From Kitasatospora cineracea (lineage in GTDB: Bacteria; Actinomycetota; Actinomycetes; Streptomycetales; Streptomycetaceae): a DNA stretch of 64,000 nucleotides. The notes beneath the pieces are model-generated. The model was not told the origin of the DNA. It saw nothing but the letters and a program-made list of their open reading frames with translations, and did not search any database. Every line of letters begins with the position of its first letter. Position 1 is the stretch's first letter. Below, one piece after another: positions 54,055 through 64,000 of this stretch. The stretch lies in NCBI RefSeq assembly GCF_003751605.1, contig NZ_RJVJ01000001.1:496001-560000 (forward strand). The letters are read 5' to 3'. A program made the position numbers and the translations under genes.

Positions 54055-54723
54055 ATGACCGCCCCGCGCAGCGCCCGGCCCCGACCGTCCGACTCCTCCC
54101 CCGGCGCGCCCGGTTCGCCGGAGGAACTCGTCGAGGCCTCGCTGTCGCTGCGCGAGCGCAAGAAGCTGAAGACCCGTCAGGCGCTGCGCCGGGAGGCGCT
54201 GCGGCTCTTCGCCGAACAGGGCTGGGAGGCCACCACCGTCGACCAGATCGCGGCCGCGGCGGAGGTCTCCCCGTCCACCTTCTTCCGGTACTTCCCGGTG
54301 AAGGAGGACCTGCTGCTCACCGACGAGTACGACCCGCTGGTGGCCGACGCGATCCGGGCCCGGCCGGCGGGCGAGCCCTTCCTGACCTCGGCCCGCGAGG
54401 TGCTGGTCGGGCTGGTCCGGCGGATGCCCGCCGAGCACGAGCGCACCGAGCTGTACGAGCGGATGCGGCTGGCCGCCTCCGTCCCGTCCGTCCGGGTCCG
54501 GATGCTGGAGGGCTCCGGCCGGCCGCGCGGCACGCTGCTGGACCTGCTCACCGAACGGGCCGCCCCGGACGCCTCCCCCCTCGAACTGCGGGTCACCGCC
54601 GCCGCGATCTCCGCCGCGCTCACCGAGACCTCCCTGTACTGGGCCGACCGCGGGGGCCGGGACGACCTCGCCGACCTGCTCGACCAGGCCCTGCGGCACC
54701 TCCAGGAACTCGGCACCCGCTGA
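54055..54723 (+). CDS. TetR-family regulator
   Basis: 222-residue TetR repressor. The helix-turn-helix is RERKKLKTRQALRREALRLFAEQGWEATTVDQIAAAAEVSPSTFFRYFPVK in outline (about 33-83), preceded by a 30-residue Pro/Ser-rich leader. The rest (TELYERMRLAASVPSVRVRM) is a TetR_C ligand domain; homologues repress drug efflux or oxidoreductases. It converges with the alcohol-dehydrogenase-like gene at 54742 (18-bp gap), so that gene is not in its operon but may be a target. ATG at 54055. Confidence 0.88.
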   Translation: MTAPRSARPRPSDSSPGAPGSPEELVEASLSLRERKKLKTRQALRREALRLFAEQGWEATTVDQIAAAAEVSPSTFFRYFPVKEDLLLTDEYDPLVADAIRARPAGEPFLTSAREVLVGLVRRMPAEHERTELYERMRLAASVPSVRVRMLEGSGRPRGTLLDLLTERAAPDASPLELRVTAAAISAALTETSLYWADRGGRDDLADLLDQALRHLQELGTR

Positions 54724-54741
54724 CCGGAGCCGGGGCCGGGC

Positions 54742-55755
54742 TCAGTCCGTCGGCAGCAGCACCAGCTTGCCCGCGACCCGCCCGCCGTCGCCCAGCTCGT
54801 GCGCCTTCGCGGCCTCGGCGAGCGGGAACGTCCCGGCGATCTCGGCCCGCAGCAGGCCGCGTTCGGCGAGGTCGGCGACGGCGGTCATGCCCGCGTGGTC
54901 GGCCTCCACCAGCAGCAGCGCGGTCCGCACCCCGAGCCGGGCCGCCTCCTCGGCCAGGCCCTCGGCCGGGACGGGCAGGATCGACACCAGCAGGCCGCCC
55001 CGGCGCAGCGTGCGCAGCGAGCGCAGCTGGTAGTCGCCGCCGATGGTGTCGAGCACGACGTCGACGTCGCGCACCGCCTCGGCGAAGTCGACCGCCCGGT
55101 AGTCGACCGGCTCGTCCACCCCGATCCGGCGCAGGAAGTCGTGCTTGCCCGCGCTGGCGGTGCCGATCACGTGCGCGCCGCGGGACTTGGCGATCTGCAC
55201 CGCCAGGTGTCCGACCCCGCCGGCCGCGGCGTGCACCAGCACCCGGTCCCCGGCCCGGACCTGCGCGGTGTCCACCAGCGCCTGCCAGGCCGTCAGCGCG
55301 GCCAGCGGCAGCGCGCCCGCCTGCACCACGTCCACCGGGGCGGGGCGGCGGACGAAGGCCCGGGCCGGGCCGGTCACGTACTCGGCGTGCGCGCCGACCC
55401 CGTGCGGGTAGGGCAGCATGCCGAACACCTCGTCGCCCGGCGCGAACAGCGTGACGCCGAGGCCGACCGCCTCGACCGTGCCCGCCACGTCCCAGCCGAG
55501 CACGAACGGCGGCTCGCCGAGGAAGATCCCGGCCGCCCGGTGCTTCCAGTCGGTCGGGTTCAGGCCCGCCGCCCGGACCCGCACCAGCACCTCGCTCGCC
55601 CCCGGCCGCGGGCGGGGGCGCTCCACCACCCGCAGCACCTCGGGGCCGCCGAGGACGTCCTGGCTGACCGCGCGCATCGTGTCCGCGTCCGCGCCCGTGC
55701 TCGTGTTCGTGCTCGCCTTGGTGTCCGTCTTGGTGTTCGTCTCGTCCGTCGTCAT
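54742..55755 (-). CDS. zinc-independent MDR alcohol dehydrogenase / quinone oxidoreductase
   Basis: 337-residue medium-chain dehydrogenase. The NADPH-binding Rossmann motif is VLVHAAAGGVGHLAVQIAKSRGA, the N-terminal catalytic domain has AAGLNPTDWKHRAAG and VLGWDVAGTVEAVG; zinc-binding Cys residues are absent, so it is quinone/enoyl reductase-like. The first 26 residues (MTTDETNTKTDTKASTNTST and GADADT) are an odd Thr/Asp/Ala repeat that relatives lack, and an internal ATG at 55677 would start at MRAVSQDVLGG, as normal. Divergent from the GlxA-type regulator at 55840. Confidence 0.87.
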   Translation of the reverse strand: MTTDETNTKTDTKASTNTSTGADADTMRAVSQDVLGGPEVLRVVERPRPRPGASEVLVRVRAAGLNPTDWKHRAAGIFLGEPPFVLGWDVAGTVEAVGLGVTLFAPGDEVFGMLPYPHGVGAHAEYVTGPARAFVRRPAPVDVVQAGALPLAALTAWQALVDTAQVRAGDRVLVHAAAGGVGHLAVQIAKSRGAHVIGTASAGKHDFLRRIGVDEPVDYRAVDFAEAVRDVDVVLDTIGGDYQLRSLRTLRRGGLLVSILPVPAEGLAEEAARLGVRTALLLVEADHAGMTAVADLAERGLLRAEIAGTFPLAEAAKAHELGDGGRVAGKLVLLPTD

Positions 55756-55839
55756 GTGCTCCAGCCTCGCGGCGGCGGGCGGCCGGACGTGAGTGGCAAG
55801 ATGGTCACCGTTCGATGGAATCCTGCCAGGAGGTCCGCC

Positions 55840-56805
55840 ATGGCCACCGCCCCCGCTCCGCCGCCGCACCGGGTCGCCGTGCTCGCCCTGGACGGCGTGT
55901 ACCCGTTCGAACTGGGCATCCCCAAGCGGGTGTTCGGCAGCACCGACGGCCTCTACCGGCTGTCCACCTGCACCGTCGACGGCCGGCCGGTCCGTGCCGA
56001 CGCCGACTTCACCGTCGCCCCCGACCACGGGCCCGAGGTCCTCGCCGAGGCCGACACCGTGGTGATCCCGCCGTTCGCACCCGTCCCCGAGACCGCCGTG
56101 CTCGACCCGGCGACCGCCGCCGCGCTCGCCCTGGTCCGGCCCGGCACCCGGCTGATCTCCATCTGCACCGGCGCCTTCGTCCTCGCCGCCGCCGGACTCC
56201 TCGACGGCCGCCCCGCCACCACCCACTGGGCCCTCGCCGACCGCTTCCGCGCGCTCTTCCCGCACGTCCGGCTCGACCCCGACGTGCTGTTCGTCGACGA
56301 CGGCGACGTCCTCACCTCGGCGGGCGCCGCCTCCGGCATCGACCTCTTCCTGCACGTCCTGCGCAGCGACCACGGCACCGCCGCCGCCAACCGGGCCGCC
56401 CGGATCTGCGTCGTCCCGCCCTGGCGCGAGGGCGGCCAGGCCCAGTACGTCGTGCGGCCCGTCCCCACCACCGGCAGCACCGGCACCGCCCCCACCCGCG
56501 AGTGGGCGCTCACCCGGCTCCACCGGCCCCTCACCCTCGCCGAACTCGCCGCCCACGCCGCCATGAGCACCCGCACCTTCGCCCGCCGCTTCCAGGAGGA
56601 GACCGGCCAGAGCCCCGGCCGCTGGCTCACCCAGCAGCGCATCGCCCTGGCCCGCCACCTCCTGGAGGCCACCGACCTCACCATCGACCAGATCGCCACC
56701 CGCGTCGGCTTCGCCAACCCCGTCTCGCTGCGCCAGCACCTGCACAGCGCGATCGGCGTCTCCCCCCTCGCCTACCGCCGCACCTTCGCCGGCACCGCCC
56801 GCTAG
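55840..56805 (+). CDS. GlxA-family AraC-type regulator
   Basis: 321-residue regulator: a DJ-1/PfpI-like domain (about 1-165; RVAVLALDGVYPFELGIPKR and RLISICTGAFVLAAAGLLDG, with the nucleophile-elbow Cys) joined to an AraC DNA-binding domain (about 215-320; LTLAELAAHAAMSTRTFARR and LTIDQIATRVGFANPVSLRQ, two HTH). AGGAGG at 55828-55833 sets the ATG at 55840. The divergent dehydrogenase gene 84 bp away is its likely target. Confidence 0.92.
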   Translation: MATAPAPPPHRVAVLALDGVYPFELGIPKRVFGSTDGLYRLSTCTVDGRPVRADADFTVAPDHGPEVLAEADTVVIPPFAPVPETAVLDPATAAALALVRPGTRLISICTGAFVLAAAGLLDGRPATTHWALADRFRALFPHVRLDPDVLFVDDGDVLTSAGAASGIDLFLHVLRSDHGTAAANRAARICVVPPWREGGQAQYVVRPVPTTGSTGTAPTREWALTRLHRPLTLAELAAHAAMSTRTFARRFQEETGQSPGRWLTQQRIALARHLLEATDLTIDQIATRVGFANPVSLRQHLHSAIGVSPLAYRRTFAGTAR

Positions 56806-56811
56806 GCCCGG

Positions 56812-56858
56812 CCCGGCCGAGGCCCTGTCCGGTCGAGGCCCTGTCCGGTCGAGGCCCC
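56812..56858. repeat. tandem repeat after the GlxA-type gene
   Basis: Units of about 17 bp (GTCCGGTCGAGGCCCT and variant) repeat two to three times from just after the stop codon at 56803-56805, preceding the terminator. Confidence 0.65.
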
Positions 56859-56869
56859 CGCGCACGGCG

Positions 56870-56900
56870 GACGCCCGCCGTCTCCGACGGCGGGCGTCCT
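56870..56900. terminator. bidirectional terminator
   Basis: GGACGCCCGCCGT (56870-56882) pairs with 56888-56900 between two convergent genes. Confidence 0.85.
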
Positions 56901-56928
56901 GGTGCGGGTCCGGTGCTCGGTGTGCGCG

Positions 56929-57768
56929 TCAGTACGTGATGCGGGCCTTGCGGCGGCGCAGGCCCAGCGCCGTGCCGACCAGGGCGGTCAGCCCGATCGC
57001 GCTGCCCGCGGTGAGCAGCGGCGCCGTCCGGTCGGGTTGCGGTGCGGCGCTCTCCGCGGTGAAGCCGCCGGCCTTGCCGGAGGCGTCGTACGCGGAGCCG
57101 GGCAGCTTGTCCCCGTAGCGCTGCCGGACCAGCCGCTGGTAGGCGGCGAGGGTGCTGCCGCGGGCGCCGACCGAGCGGCGGGCCTCGTCGTCGAGCGGCA
57201 GGACGCGGCCGTCCTTGAGCTCGTACCAGGCGTTGATCTGGGGTTCGCGGAAGGCGGTGCCGCCGTCGGCCGCGGCCTTGGCGGCGTAGTCGGCCTCGTC
57301 GCTGCCGGAGGCGATGTTGACGACCCGCCAGCTCCCGTTCTGCCGGGCGGTCCAGACCGAGGCGCGCTGTCCGTCCGCGGCGACGGCGGTCGTCGCGGTG
57401 AACCCGGCCTCGGCGACCTCGGCCCCGGCCCGGCCGGAGACGAAGGCGGCGGAGAGGGTGTAGACGGGCACGGTGTCCCCGGTGAGCCGGGGTGCGGCGG
57501 CGGTCGCGGCCTTGGCCTCGTCGGCCGCGCTGATCCCGAGCTGCTGGGTGGGCGGCACGCCCTTGCGGGCGAAGAAGTGCCCCAACTTGTCGAGTACGGC
57601 GGGCTGTTGGGTCGCGGTGCGGGCGGCGGCGAGTTCGCCGGCGCCGGGTGCGGCGGGGGCCCCGGGGGCGTCGGCGGCGTGGGCCGCGGGCGCGAGGACG
57701 AGGGCGAGCGCGACGGCGGTGAGGGCGGTCGCGGTGCGGGCGGTGCGGACGCGGTGGTGGCTGTTCAT
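56929..57768 (-). CDS. secreted protein with C-terminal membrane anchor, unknown function
   Basis: 279-residue protein I do not recognise. It has a signal peptide (about 1-32, ALTAVALALVLAPAAHAADA), a soluble body of about 200 residues with TGDTVPVYTLSAAFVSG and ASVWTARQNGSWRVVNIASG, and a C-terminal membrane helix (LLTAGSAIGLTALVGTALGL) followed by RRRKARITY, so the body should sit outside the membrane. No LPXTG-type sorting motif is visible. The ATG is 11 bp after the papain-like protease stop with GGAG 7 bases upstream. Operon context suggests a chaperone, inhibitor or substrate of that protease. Confidence 0.75.
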   Translation of the reverse strand: MNSHHRVRTARTATALTAVALALVLAPAAHAADAPGAPAAPGAGELAAARTATQQPAVLDKLGHFFARKGVPPTQQLGISAADEAKAATAAAPRLTGDTVPVYTLSAAFVSGRAGAEVAEAGFTATTAVAADGQRASVWTARQNGSWRVVNIASGSDEADYAAKAAADGGTAFREPQINAWYELKDGRVLPLDDEARRSVGARGSTLAAYQRLVRQRYGDKLPGSAYDASGKAGGFTAESAAPQPDRTAPLLTAGSAIGLTALVGTALGLRRRKARITY

Positions 57769-57779
57769 GGCGGGGCTCC

Positions 57780-58424
57780 TCACGCGCCGATCCGGTACAG
57801 GGAGTGGGTCCAGGAGAAGGAGCCGTTGCTCACGTAGTAGTTGTAGTCGCCCCAGTTGTAGCGGTAGTCGGACGGCCACGGGTCGCCCCAGTACAGCCAG
57901 TTGCTGCCGGTGTCGTAGCCGTAGAGGACGTTCATGTGGCCGCCGCCGGAGCTCCACTGGATCCGGGTCTCGACGGGCCGGCCGGCGTCGATCTCGCCCT
58001 GCACGGTGGCGTAGCGCAGGTAGCCGTTGACGTACGAGCCGGTGCTGATGCCGATCCGGTACAGCGCGTTCTGCACCTCCGCCAGGCTGGCCTGGCTGTT
58101 GGGGCAGGAGGAGTTGACGGAGCGTCCGAAGGCGAGGTTGCAGAACTGGTTCTGGCTGTAGGTGTAGCCGTAGTACGTGGCGATGGTGTTGCCGCTGGCC
58201 GCCCAGCACCAGTTGGTCTGCTGCTGGGCCTGCATGGTGAGGTTGAGGATGCGCGAGGTGCCGGCCAGGGCCGGGGCCTGGGGCGCGGCGGGGGCGGCGG
58301 CCGTCGTGGGGGCGGTGGCCGCCCGGGCGGGGGTGGCGGTGGCGGCCGTGCCCAGCACCGGGGCGAGGACGCCCAGGGCGAGTGCGGCGGCCGTCCGGCG
58401 CAGCCGGATCGGGAGGTGTGGCAT
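57780..58424 (-). CDS. secreted papain-like cysteine protease
   Basis: 214-residue exported protease of the C39/papain-like family. A signal peptide (about 1-36) precedes the catalytic domain with QTNWCWAASGNTIATYYG (nucleophile Cys with oxyanion Gln), GGGHMNVLYGYDTGSN (catalytic His) and WLYWGDPWPS (Asp). Further Cys in QFCNLAF and NSSCPNSQ may form a disulfide. It probably acts outside the cell; whether it processes a peptide or digests proteins is unknown. First gene of a two-gene operon facing the XRE-type regulator at 58667. Confidence 0.82.
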   Translation of the reverse strand: MPHLPIRLRRTAAALALGVLAPVLGTAATATPARAATAPTTAAAPAAPQAPALAGTSRILNLTMQAQQQTNWCWAASGNTIATYYGYTYSQNQFCNLAFGRSVNSSCPNSQASLAEVQNALYRIGISTGSYVNGYLRYATVQGEIDAGRPVETRIQWSSGGGHMNVLYGYDTGSNWLYWGDPWPSDYRYNWGDYNYYVSNGSFSWTHSLYRIGA

Positions 58425-58547
58425 GGGGGTTCGGCCTCCTGGCAGGGGCGAGGAGTGGATGTGGGGGGCGGCGTCCGGACGGCGCGGGACGAGCATCCGG
58501 CCGGGCCGGGGCGCAGGTCAACGGCCGCGGCCCGCCCGGCGGCCGGG

Positions 58548-58646
58548 GTGTGAACGGGGTCGGCGGCGGTGTGAACGCGGCGGACCTGGGCAGCGCGGAT
58601 ATCGTCCGGTCCGATGACAGGGCGGCCGCGAGGTGTGAATATTCAC
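58548..58646. promoter_or_regulatory. GTGTGAA repeats and a perfect palindrome
   Basis: GTGTGAA occurs at 58548, 58569 and 58633 between the protease operon and the XRE-type gene. The third copy leads into the perfect palindrome GTGAATATTCAC (58635-58646), 20 bases before the regulator's ATG. The set looks like an operator for the divergent pair. Confidence 0.6.
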
Positions 58647-58666
58647 GGTCGATCGAGGAGGTGGCC

Positions 58667-59605
58667 ATGCAGCAGCCGACCGCACCGTCCGACCTGGCCC
58701 TCGCCCTGCGCACCGGGCCGTTCCACCTCGCGCTGCGGGCCGCGATCGCCGCCCGCGGGCTGGCTCTGCACCGGCTGCGCGAACGGCTCGCGCAGCGCGG
58801 CGTGCGGGTCGGGGTGACCAGCCTCAGCTACTGGCAGCAGGGGCTGCGGCGGCCCGAGCGGGCCGAGTCGCTGCGCGCCGTCGCGGTGCTGGAGGAACTG
58901 CTGGACCTGCCCGAGCACTCGCTGACCCGGCTGCTCGGCCCCCGCCGCAGCGTCCCCGACCCCGCGCCGGCCGGGCCGGCGGTCCGCCCCTACCGGGACC
59001 TGATCAGCCCCGCCGAGGCCGTCGACGGGCTGCTCGCCGTCCTGTCCGGACCGCCCGACACCGGCCTGCACACCATCACCCACATCGAGCGGATCCGGGT
59101 CGGCGCGGACCGGCGGCTGCTGCGCCGCGACTCCCAGCACGTGCTGCGCGCGCACCGCGACGGCATCGACCGCTACCTGGCCATCTACCAGGGCGATCCG
59201 GGCTGCGACATCGAACGCGTCCGGGTCCGGGCCGAGGAGAACTGCCGGCCCGGCCGGATCCGCCGCGACCCCGCCGCCAACCTGCTGGTCGCCGAACTCC
59301 TCCTCGACCGCCGCCTGCGCACCGGCGACACCCACCTGCTCGGCTACGGCTTCGACGAGGCCCCGTCGGCCGGGCCCAGCCACGAGTACGTCCGCGGCTT
59401 CAACGCGGGCGCCGGCCAGTACGTCCTGCAGGTCACCTTCTCCGCCGCCGCCCTCCCGGTCCGCTGCGACCGCTTCACCCTGCGCACCCCCGGCCAGTCC
59501 CCGCTGGAGACCGAGGAGTTGACCCTCGACGGCCACCACTGCGCCCACCTGGTCGCCGCCGACCTGCCGCCCTGCCTGCTCGGCCTGCGCTGGGACTGGG
59601 AGTAG
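58667..59605 (+). CDS. XRE-like transcriptional regulator
   Basis: 312-residue protein. The N-terminal quarter reads as a helix-turn-helix ([20 protein letters not shown] then [21 protein letters not shown]), like Streptomyces XRE-type regulators; the rest (about 95-312) is an unassigned domain with [20 protein letters not shown] and [16 protein letters not shown], conserved in related actinobacterial proteins as far as I recall. GAGGAGG precedes the ATG at 58667. The operator-like palindrome upstream suggests autoregulation and control of the divergent protease operon. Confidence 0.78.
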   Translation: MQQPTAPSDLALALRTGPFHLALRAAIAARGLALHRLRERLAQRGVRVGVTSLSYWQQGLRRPERAESLRAVAVLEELLDLPEHSLTRLLGPRRSVPDPAPAGPAVRPYRDLISPAEAVDGLLAVLSGPPDTGLHTITHIERIRVGADRRLLRRDSQHVLRAHRDGIDRYLAIYQGDPGCDIERVRVRAEENCRPGRIRRDPAANLLVAELLLDRRLRTGDTHLLGYGFDEAPSAGPSHEYVRGFNAGAGQYVLQVTFSAAALPVRCDRFTLRTPGQSPLETEELTLDGHHCAHLVAADLPPCLLGLRWDWE

Positions 59606-59624
59606 CGCGCCGCGGTCCTCCGGT

Positions 59625-60476
59625 TCAGCGGAAGACGACGTTCGCCGCGTCGCCGACCGGGACGTAGCCGATGCGCCGGTAGATCGCGTTGCTGGTGGGG
59701 TTGGCGAGGTCGGTGTAGAGCAGCACCTCGGCCGCGCCGCCGGCCCGCGCGCGGGCGGAGGCCGCCGCCGTCAGGGCGCTCGCGTAGCCGTGGCCGCGGT
59801 GCTCGGGCGGGGTGTAGACGGGGCCGATCCGGGACATGCCGGCGACGGCCGGGCTCGCTCCGGCCAGGGCGGTGGTGCGGCCGTCGCCGGTCTCCCAGAG
59901 CAGCAGGGTGCCGGCGGCGATCCGCTGGTCGGCGTCGGCCTGCACGTCGCCGGGGGCGCTGATCCCGGCCTCGGTGCAGAACGCGGCGAGCCAGTGCGCG
60001 ACCAGGTCCCGGTCCGCGGGTGCGGCGGGGCGGGGCCGACCGGCGGGCGGGGCCGGCGGCGGGGTCAACTCGCCGAGCCGGTACAGCCGTTCGTCGGAGG
60101 CGACGGCCCAGCCGAGGCCGGTGCGCCGGGCCCATTCGGCGGCGAAGGCGAACACCGTCTCCCGGCCGCCGCCCGCGTCCTCGGGCCGCTGCGGCCGGTC
60201 GGCGAGCGCCCGGGCGAGCTCCTCGGCGGCGGCGGTGCCCATCCGGCCGAGGCGCTGCCCGTACGGCGGGGTGCGCAGGGTGGCGCCGGTGACGGTGCCG
60301 TCCGGTTCGCGCCACCAGCCGTACTCGGGCGGCGTTTCGCCGTAGGCCCGCGGCCCGTCCCGGTCGATGCGGTCGAGGACGGTGAGCAGCACGGTGTTCT
60401 CGACGGGATCGGCCGCGAGGAAAGCCCCGGCTGCGGTGCGGAACGCGTCCAGTGACGTGGTGAGTGTCCAGCCCAT
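59625..60476 (-). CDS. GNAT N-acetyltransferase
   Basis: 283-residue acetyltransferase with two GNAT-like halves; the C-terminal half holds the acetyl-CoA site [20 protein letters not shown] followed by [20 protein letters not shown], the common signature of this predicted family. The N-terminal half is degenerate. Substrate unknown. It lies 52 bp downstream of the DUF255 gene on the same strand; a small gap argues for co-transcription. ATG at 60476 gives [17 protein letters not shown]. Confidence 0.85.
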   Translation of the reverse strand: MGWTLTTSLDAFRTAAGAFLAADPVENTVLLTVLDRIDRDGPRAYGETPPEYGWWREPDGTVTGATLRTPPYGQRLGRMGTAAAEELARALADRPQRPEDAGGGRETVFAFAAEWARRTGLGWAVASDERLYRLGELTPPPAPPAGRPRPAAPADRDLVAHWLAAFCTEAGISAPGDVQADADQRIAAGTLLLWETGDGRTTALAGASPAVAGMSRIGPVYTPPEHRGHGYASALTAAASARARAGGAAEVLLYTDLANPTSNAIYRRIGYVPVGDAANVVFR

Positions 60477-60527
60477 TGCCGCATCCTCCCCCGGGGCGGT
60501 CGTCCGTGACCAACGGTTTCCGGCCCG

Positions 60528-62564
<2,037 letters not shown>

Positions 62565-62706
62565 GCGGGCAGTATCCCAGCAGCCTCACGCCCCGCGGAG
62601 ACCATCCCCTCGAACACGCCGAGGCCGACCGCGCCGGACCAAGTCTTGCCAGCATCGTCGTTCAAGGCGACAACCAAGTCCCCAAGAAGCGAGCCGGGAC
62701 TCCGTA

Positions 62707-64000
62707 TCAGAACAGCCGACGATCTCCCGGGGCCTGGAAATGCTGCATGAGCCTCAGAGTGAGTTCCTCGGCGATCGTCGGCACGGCGGCATCGATGGTT
62801 GCAGCGTCCCAGACCTCGTCGGGCAGGACATGCACCGGGCCACCGCCGCCACCGCGCGCCAGGGTCGCTCTGTGGGATGTTCTGGCGGTATCGAGACTCA
62901 TCACCGTCAGGAACTCGGCGGGGTCAATACCCAGCGCGGGAGCGTACCGAGTCTGCGGGACAGCATGGAGACGCAACAGCAACCGGAGCAAGTGCGCGAT
63001 GCGCTTTTGCGTGTACTCAGGGTCGAGCACCGGAATGTGGGAGGGGCGCGGGAGCGGTTCCCAGCAACTCCGCTGACCGGCCTGCGAGATCGCCAAGCCA
63101 ACGCTCCCACCGCGGTTGGGATCCCGGACGAACGCGGCGGCGAAGTCGGCCTCAAGAACACGGGACACTGCCTCGGTGGTCGTGAATACCGCTTCAGACC
63201 TTCCCGCAGACACAAGGCCGTCCTTGAGCTGGTTCATCTGTCGCATCGGCAGCCGAACGCTGCACTCCGGGATCAAGTGCACCTCCAGGGTGGCACCCTC
63301 GCTGGACCACGACGGCAACAATGTTCTCCGCCAGACGACCGGCAGTGGCTCCTTGAGCTTCTCGCTGTCAGGAAGGCCAGCGACGGAGGAGGGGGTGGAG
63401 GCAACGATCTGCGGGTTCGACGGCTCGGCCTCAGCTCCGCCTGGAGATGTCAACGCCCTGATGACGGCGATGGTCATTGCCGCAGCGCTCTCCGCAGCGA
63501 TCCGCTGAAATCCACCGCTGTCCGTATGCTGCTTGCTACCGTCGGCACGATCACTGATCCCACGGATGACCAGCGCAGGAACCTGGCCAGCCATGGATGC
63601 GGCACCTGCGAAACCGGCTCCTTCCGTCTCGATCGCCGCGACGCCGTTGTAATGCTCGTCCAGCAGGACTTGGAGCGCAGACATGGAAGCATTCACGACC
63701 GCCTCACCGGCAGCGATCGGCTTGAAGTGCACCTCTGGAACTTCGCGCCCCTCAGACAGCAACTCATCCGCCCACTGCGCATCCAGCGCAACATAGCCAG
63801 CCACCTGCTCCAGGCGGTGCGACGCCTGCCACATCTCGGGCCGGGGCTTGAATTTTTCCTCCTGCTTTCCACCGTGGTAAGCGAAGACCCGTGTCGCGAC
63901 GACGACATCACCTAGCGCAACATCATGCTTGAGCGCACCGGCGATCCCCGTAAAGAAGACAGCCTCGGGCCTGATCATGCCAATGGCGCGCTCGGTCAAA
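62707..64000 (-). CDS. nucleoside phosphorylase-domain protein, N-terminus cut by the window edge
   Basis: At least 430 residues; the 5' end lies beyond 64000, so the start is not visible. The N-terminal half is an MTA/SAH-nucleosidase or purine-phosphorylase fold (PEAVFFTGIAGAL, LGDVVVATRVFAYHGGK, AAIETEGAGFAGAASM, ALVIRGISDRADGSK). The C-terminal 200 residues (from LTSPGGAEAEPSNP, through RMRQMN-like RLPMRQMNQLKDGL to RLMQHFQAPGD) match no domain I recognise. Base composition is clearly less GC-rich than the left neighbours, with more A/T-ending codons, which suggests acquisition by transfer. Such phosphorylase fusions are known in bacterial conflict systems, but defence is only inferred. 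Confidence 0.75.
   Translation of the reverse strand, partial: LTERAIGMIRPEAVFFTGIAGALKHDVALGDVVVATRVFAYHGGKQEEKFKPRPEMWQASHRLEQVAGYVALDAQWADELLSEGREVPEVHFKPIAAGEAVVNASMSALQVLLDEHYNGVAAIETEGAGFAGAASMAGQVPALVIRGISDRADGSKQHTDSGGFQRIAAESAAAMTIAVIRALTSPGGAEAEPSNPQIVASTPSSVAGLPDSEKLKEPLPVVWRRTLLPSWSSEGATLEVHLIPECSVRLPMRQMNQLKDGLVSAGRSEAVFTTTEAVSRVLEADFAAAFVRDPNRGGSVGLAISQAGQRSCWEPLPRPSHIPVLDPEYTQKRIAHLLRLLLRLHAVPQTRYAPALGIDPAEFLTVMSLDTARTSHRATLARGGGGGPVHVLPDEVWDAATIDAAVPTIAEELTLRLMQHFQAPGDRRLF

Overview
The window is very GC-rich (third codon positions almost always G or C), has many GTG and some TTG starts, and carries families typical of Streptomycetaceae: SpoIIE-type phosphatases with ATPase tails, a WhiB-like protein, a SARP/AfsR regulator with a TTA codon, polyphosphate glucokinase, DUF4245 and DUF6542 proteins and a secreted chitinase. 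The run ychF - ppgK - ispH - xseA/xseB - nitroreductase - DUF4245/glpX - wbl - DUF1707 - fumarase, followed further on by the GTP-PEPCK region, matches the conserved Streptomyces chromosome core as I remember it. I take this as a core chromosomal segment of a Streptomyces or Kitasatospora species with small accessory patches. I see no rRNA, tRNA or CRISPR array.

Layout. 0.1-5.6 kb: two PAS-GAF-SpoIIE-HATPase signalling phosphatases. 5.8-14.9 kb: small housekeeping enzymes (Nudix, CYTH, methyltransferase, flavin-type oxidase, a split RibD-like reductase/deaminase pair, HAD phosphatase, hydrolase, VOC), a TetR-MFS exporter pair with a strong operator, and a ComB-like phosphatase. 15.1-16.4 kb: an accessory patch with two toxin-antitoxin modules, one of which has lost the start of its antitoxin. 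16.4-30.6 kb: conserved core metabolism and DNA repair, in which xseA and xseB are separated by an ECF sigma factor and a GNAT gene. 30.7-37.1 kb: a 68-residue peptide gene divergent from a TTA-containing SARP-STAND-TPR regulator, then a methyltransferase and a third SpoIIE phosphatase. 37.1-38.8 kb: a coupled ATPase-HNH nuclease pair resembling the Septu anti-phage system. 38.9-41.1 kb: oxyR divergent from ahpC-ahpD. 41.2-53.7 kb: membrane and cell-wall genes (AI-2E-type permease, lytic transglycosylase, PhoH2, short-chain prenyl synthase, chitinase, prepilin peptidase), an aminotransferase, PEP carboxykinase and a hemolysin III protein. 54-62.6 kb: regulators with divergent targets, a secreted papain-like protease operon facing an XRE-type regulator, and a DUF255 thioredoxin-like protein. 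From 62.7 kb to the right edge lies a lower-GC, truncated nucleoside-phosphorylase fusion that may mark the start of another accessory region.

How they work together: glpX, PEPCK and the aminotransferase serve gluconeogenesis; ppgK and the class I fumarase feed central carbon metabolism; oxyR-ahpCD handles peroxide; the chitinase has a DasR-like tandem operator linking it to N-acetylglucosamine sensing. The parts I find least explained are the ATPase-HNH pair, the damaged antitoxin next to an intact second module, a MITE-like intergenic element with perfect 21-bp terminal inverted repeats, and the SARP locus with its small peptide and shared GACGTT/AACGTC motifs.
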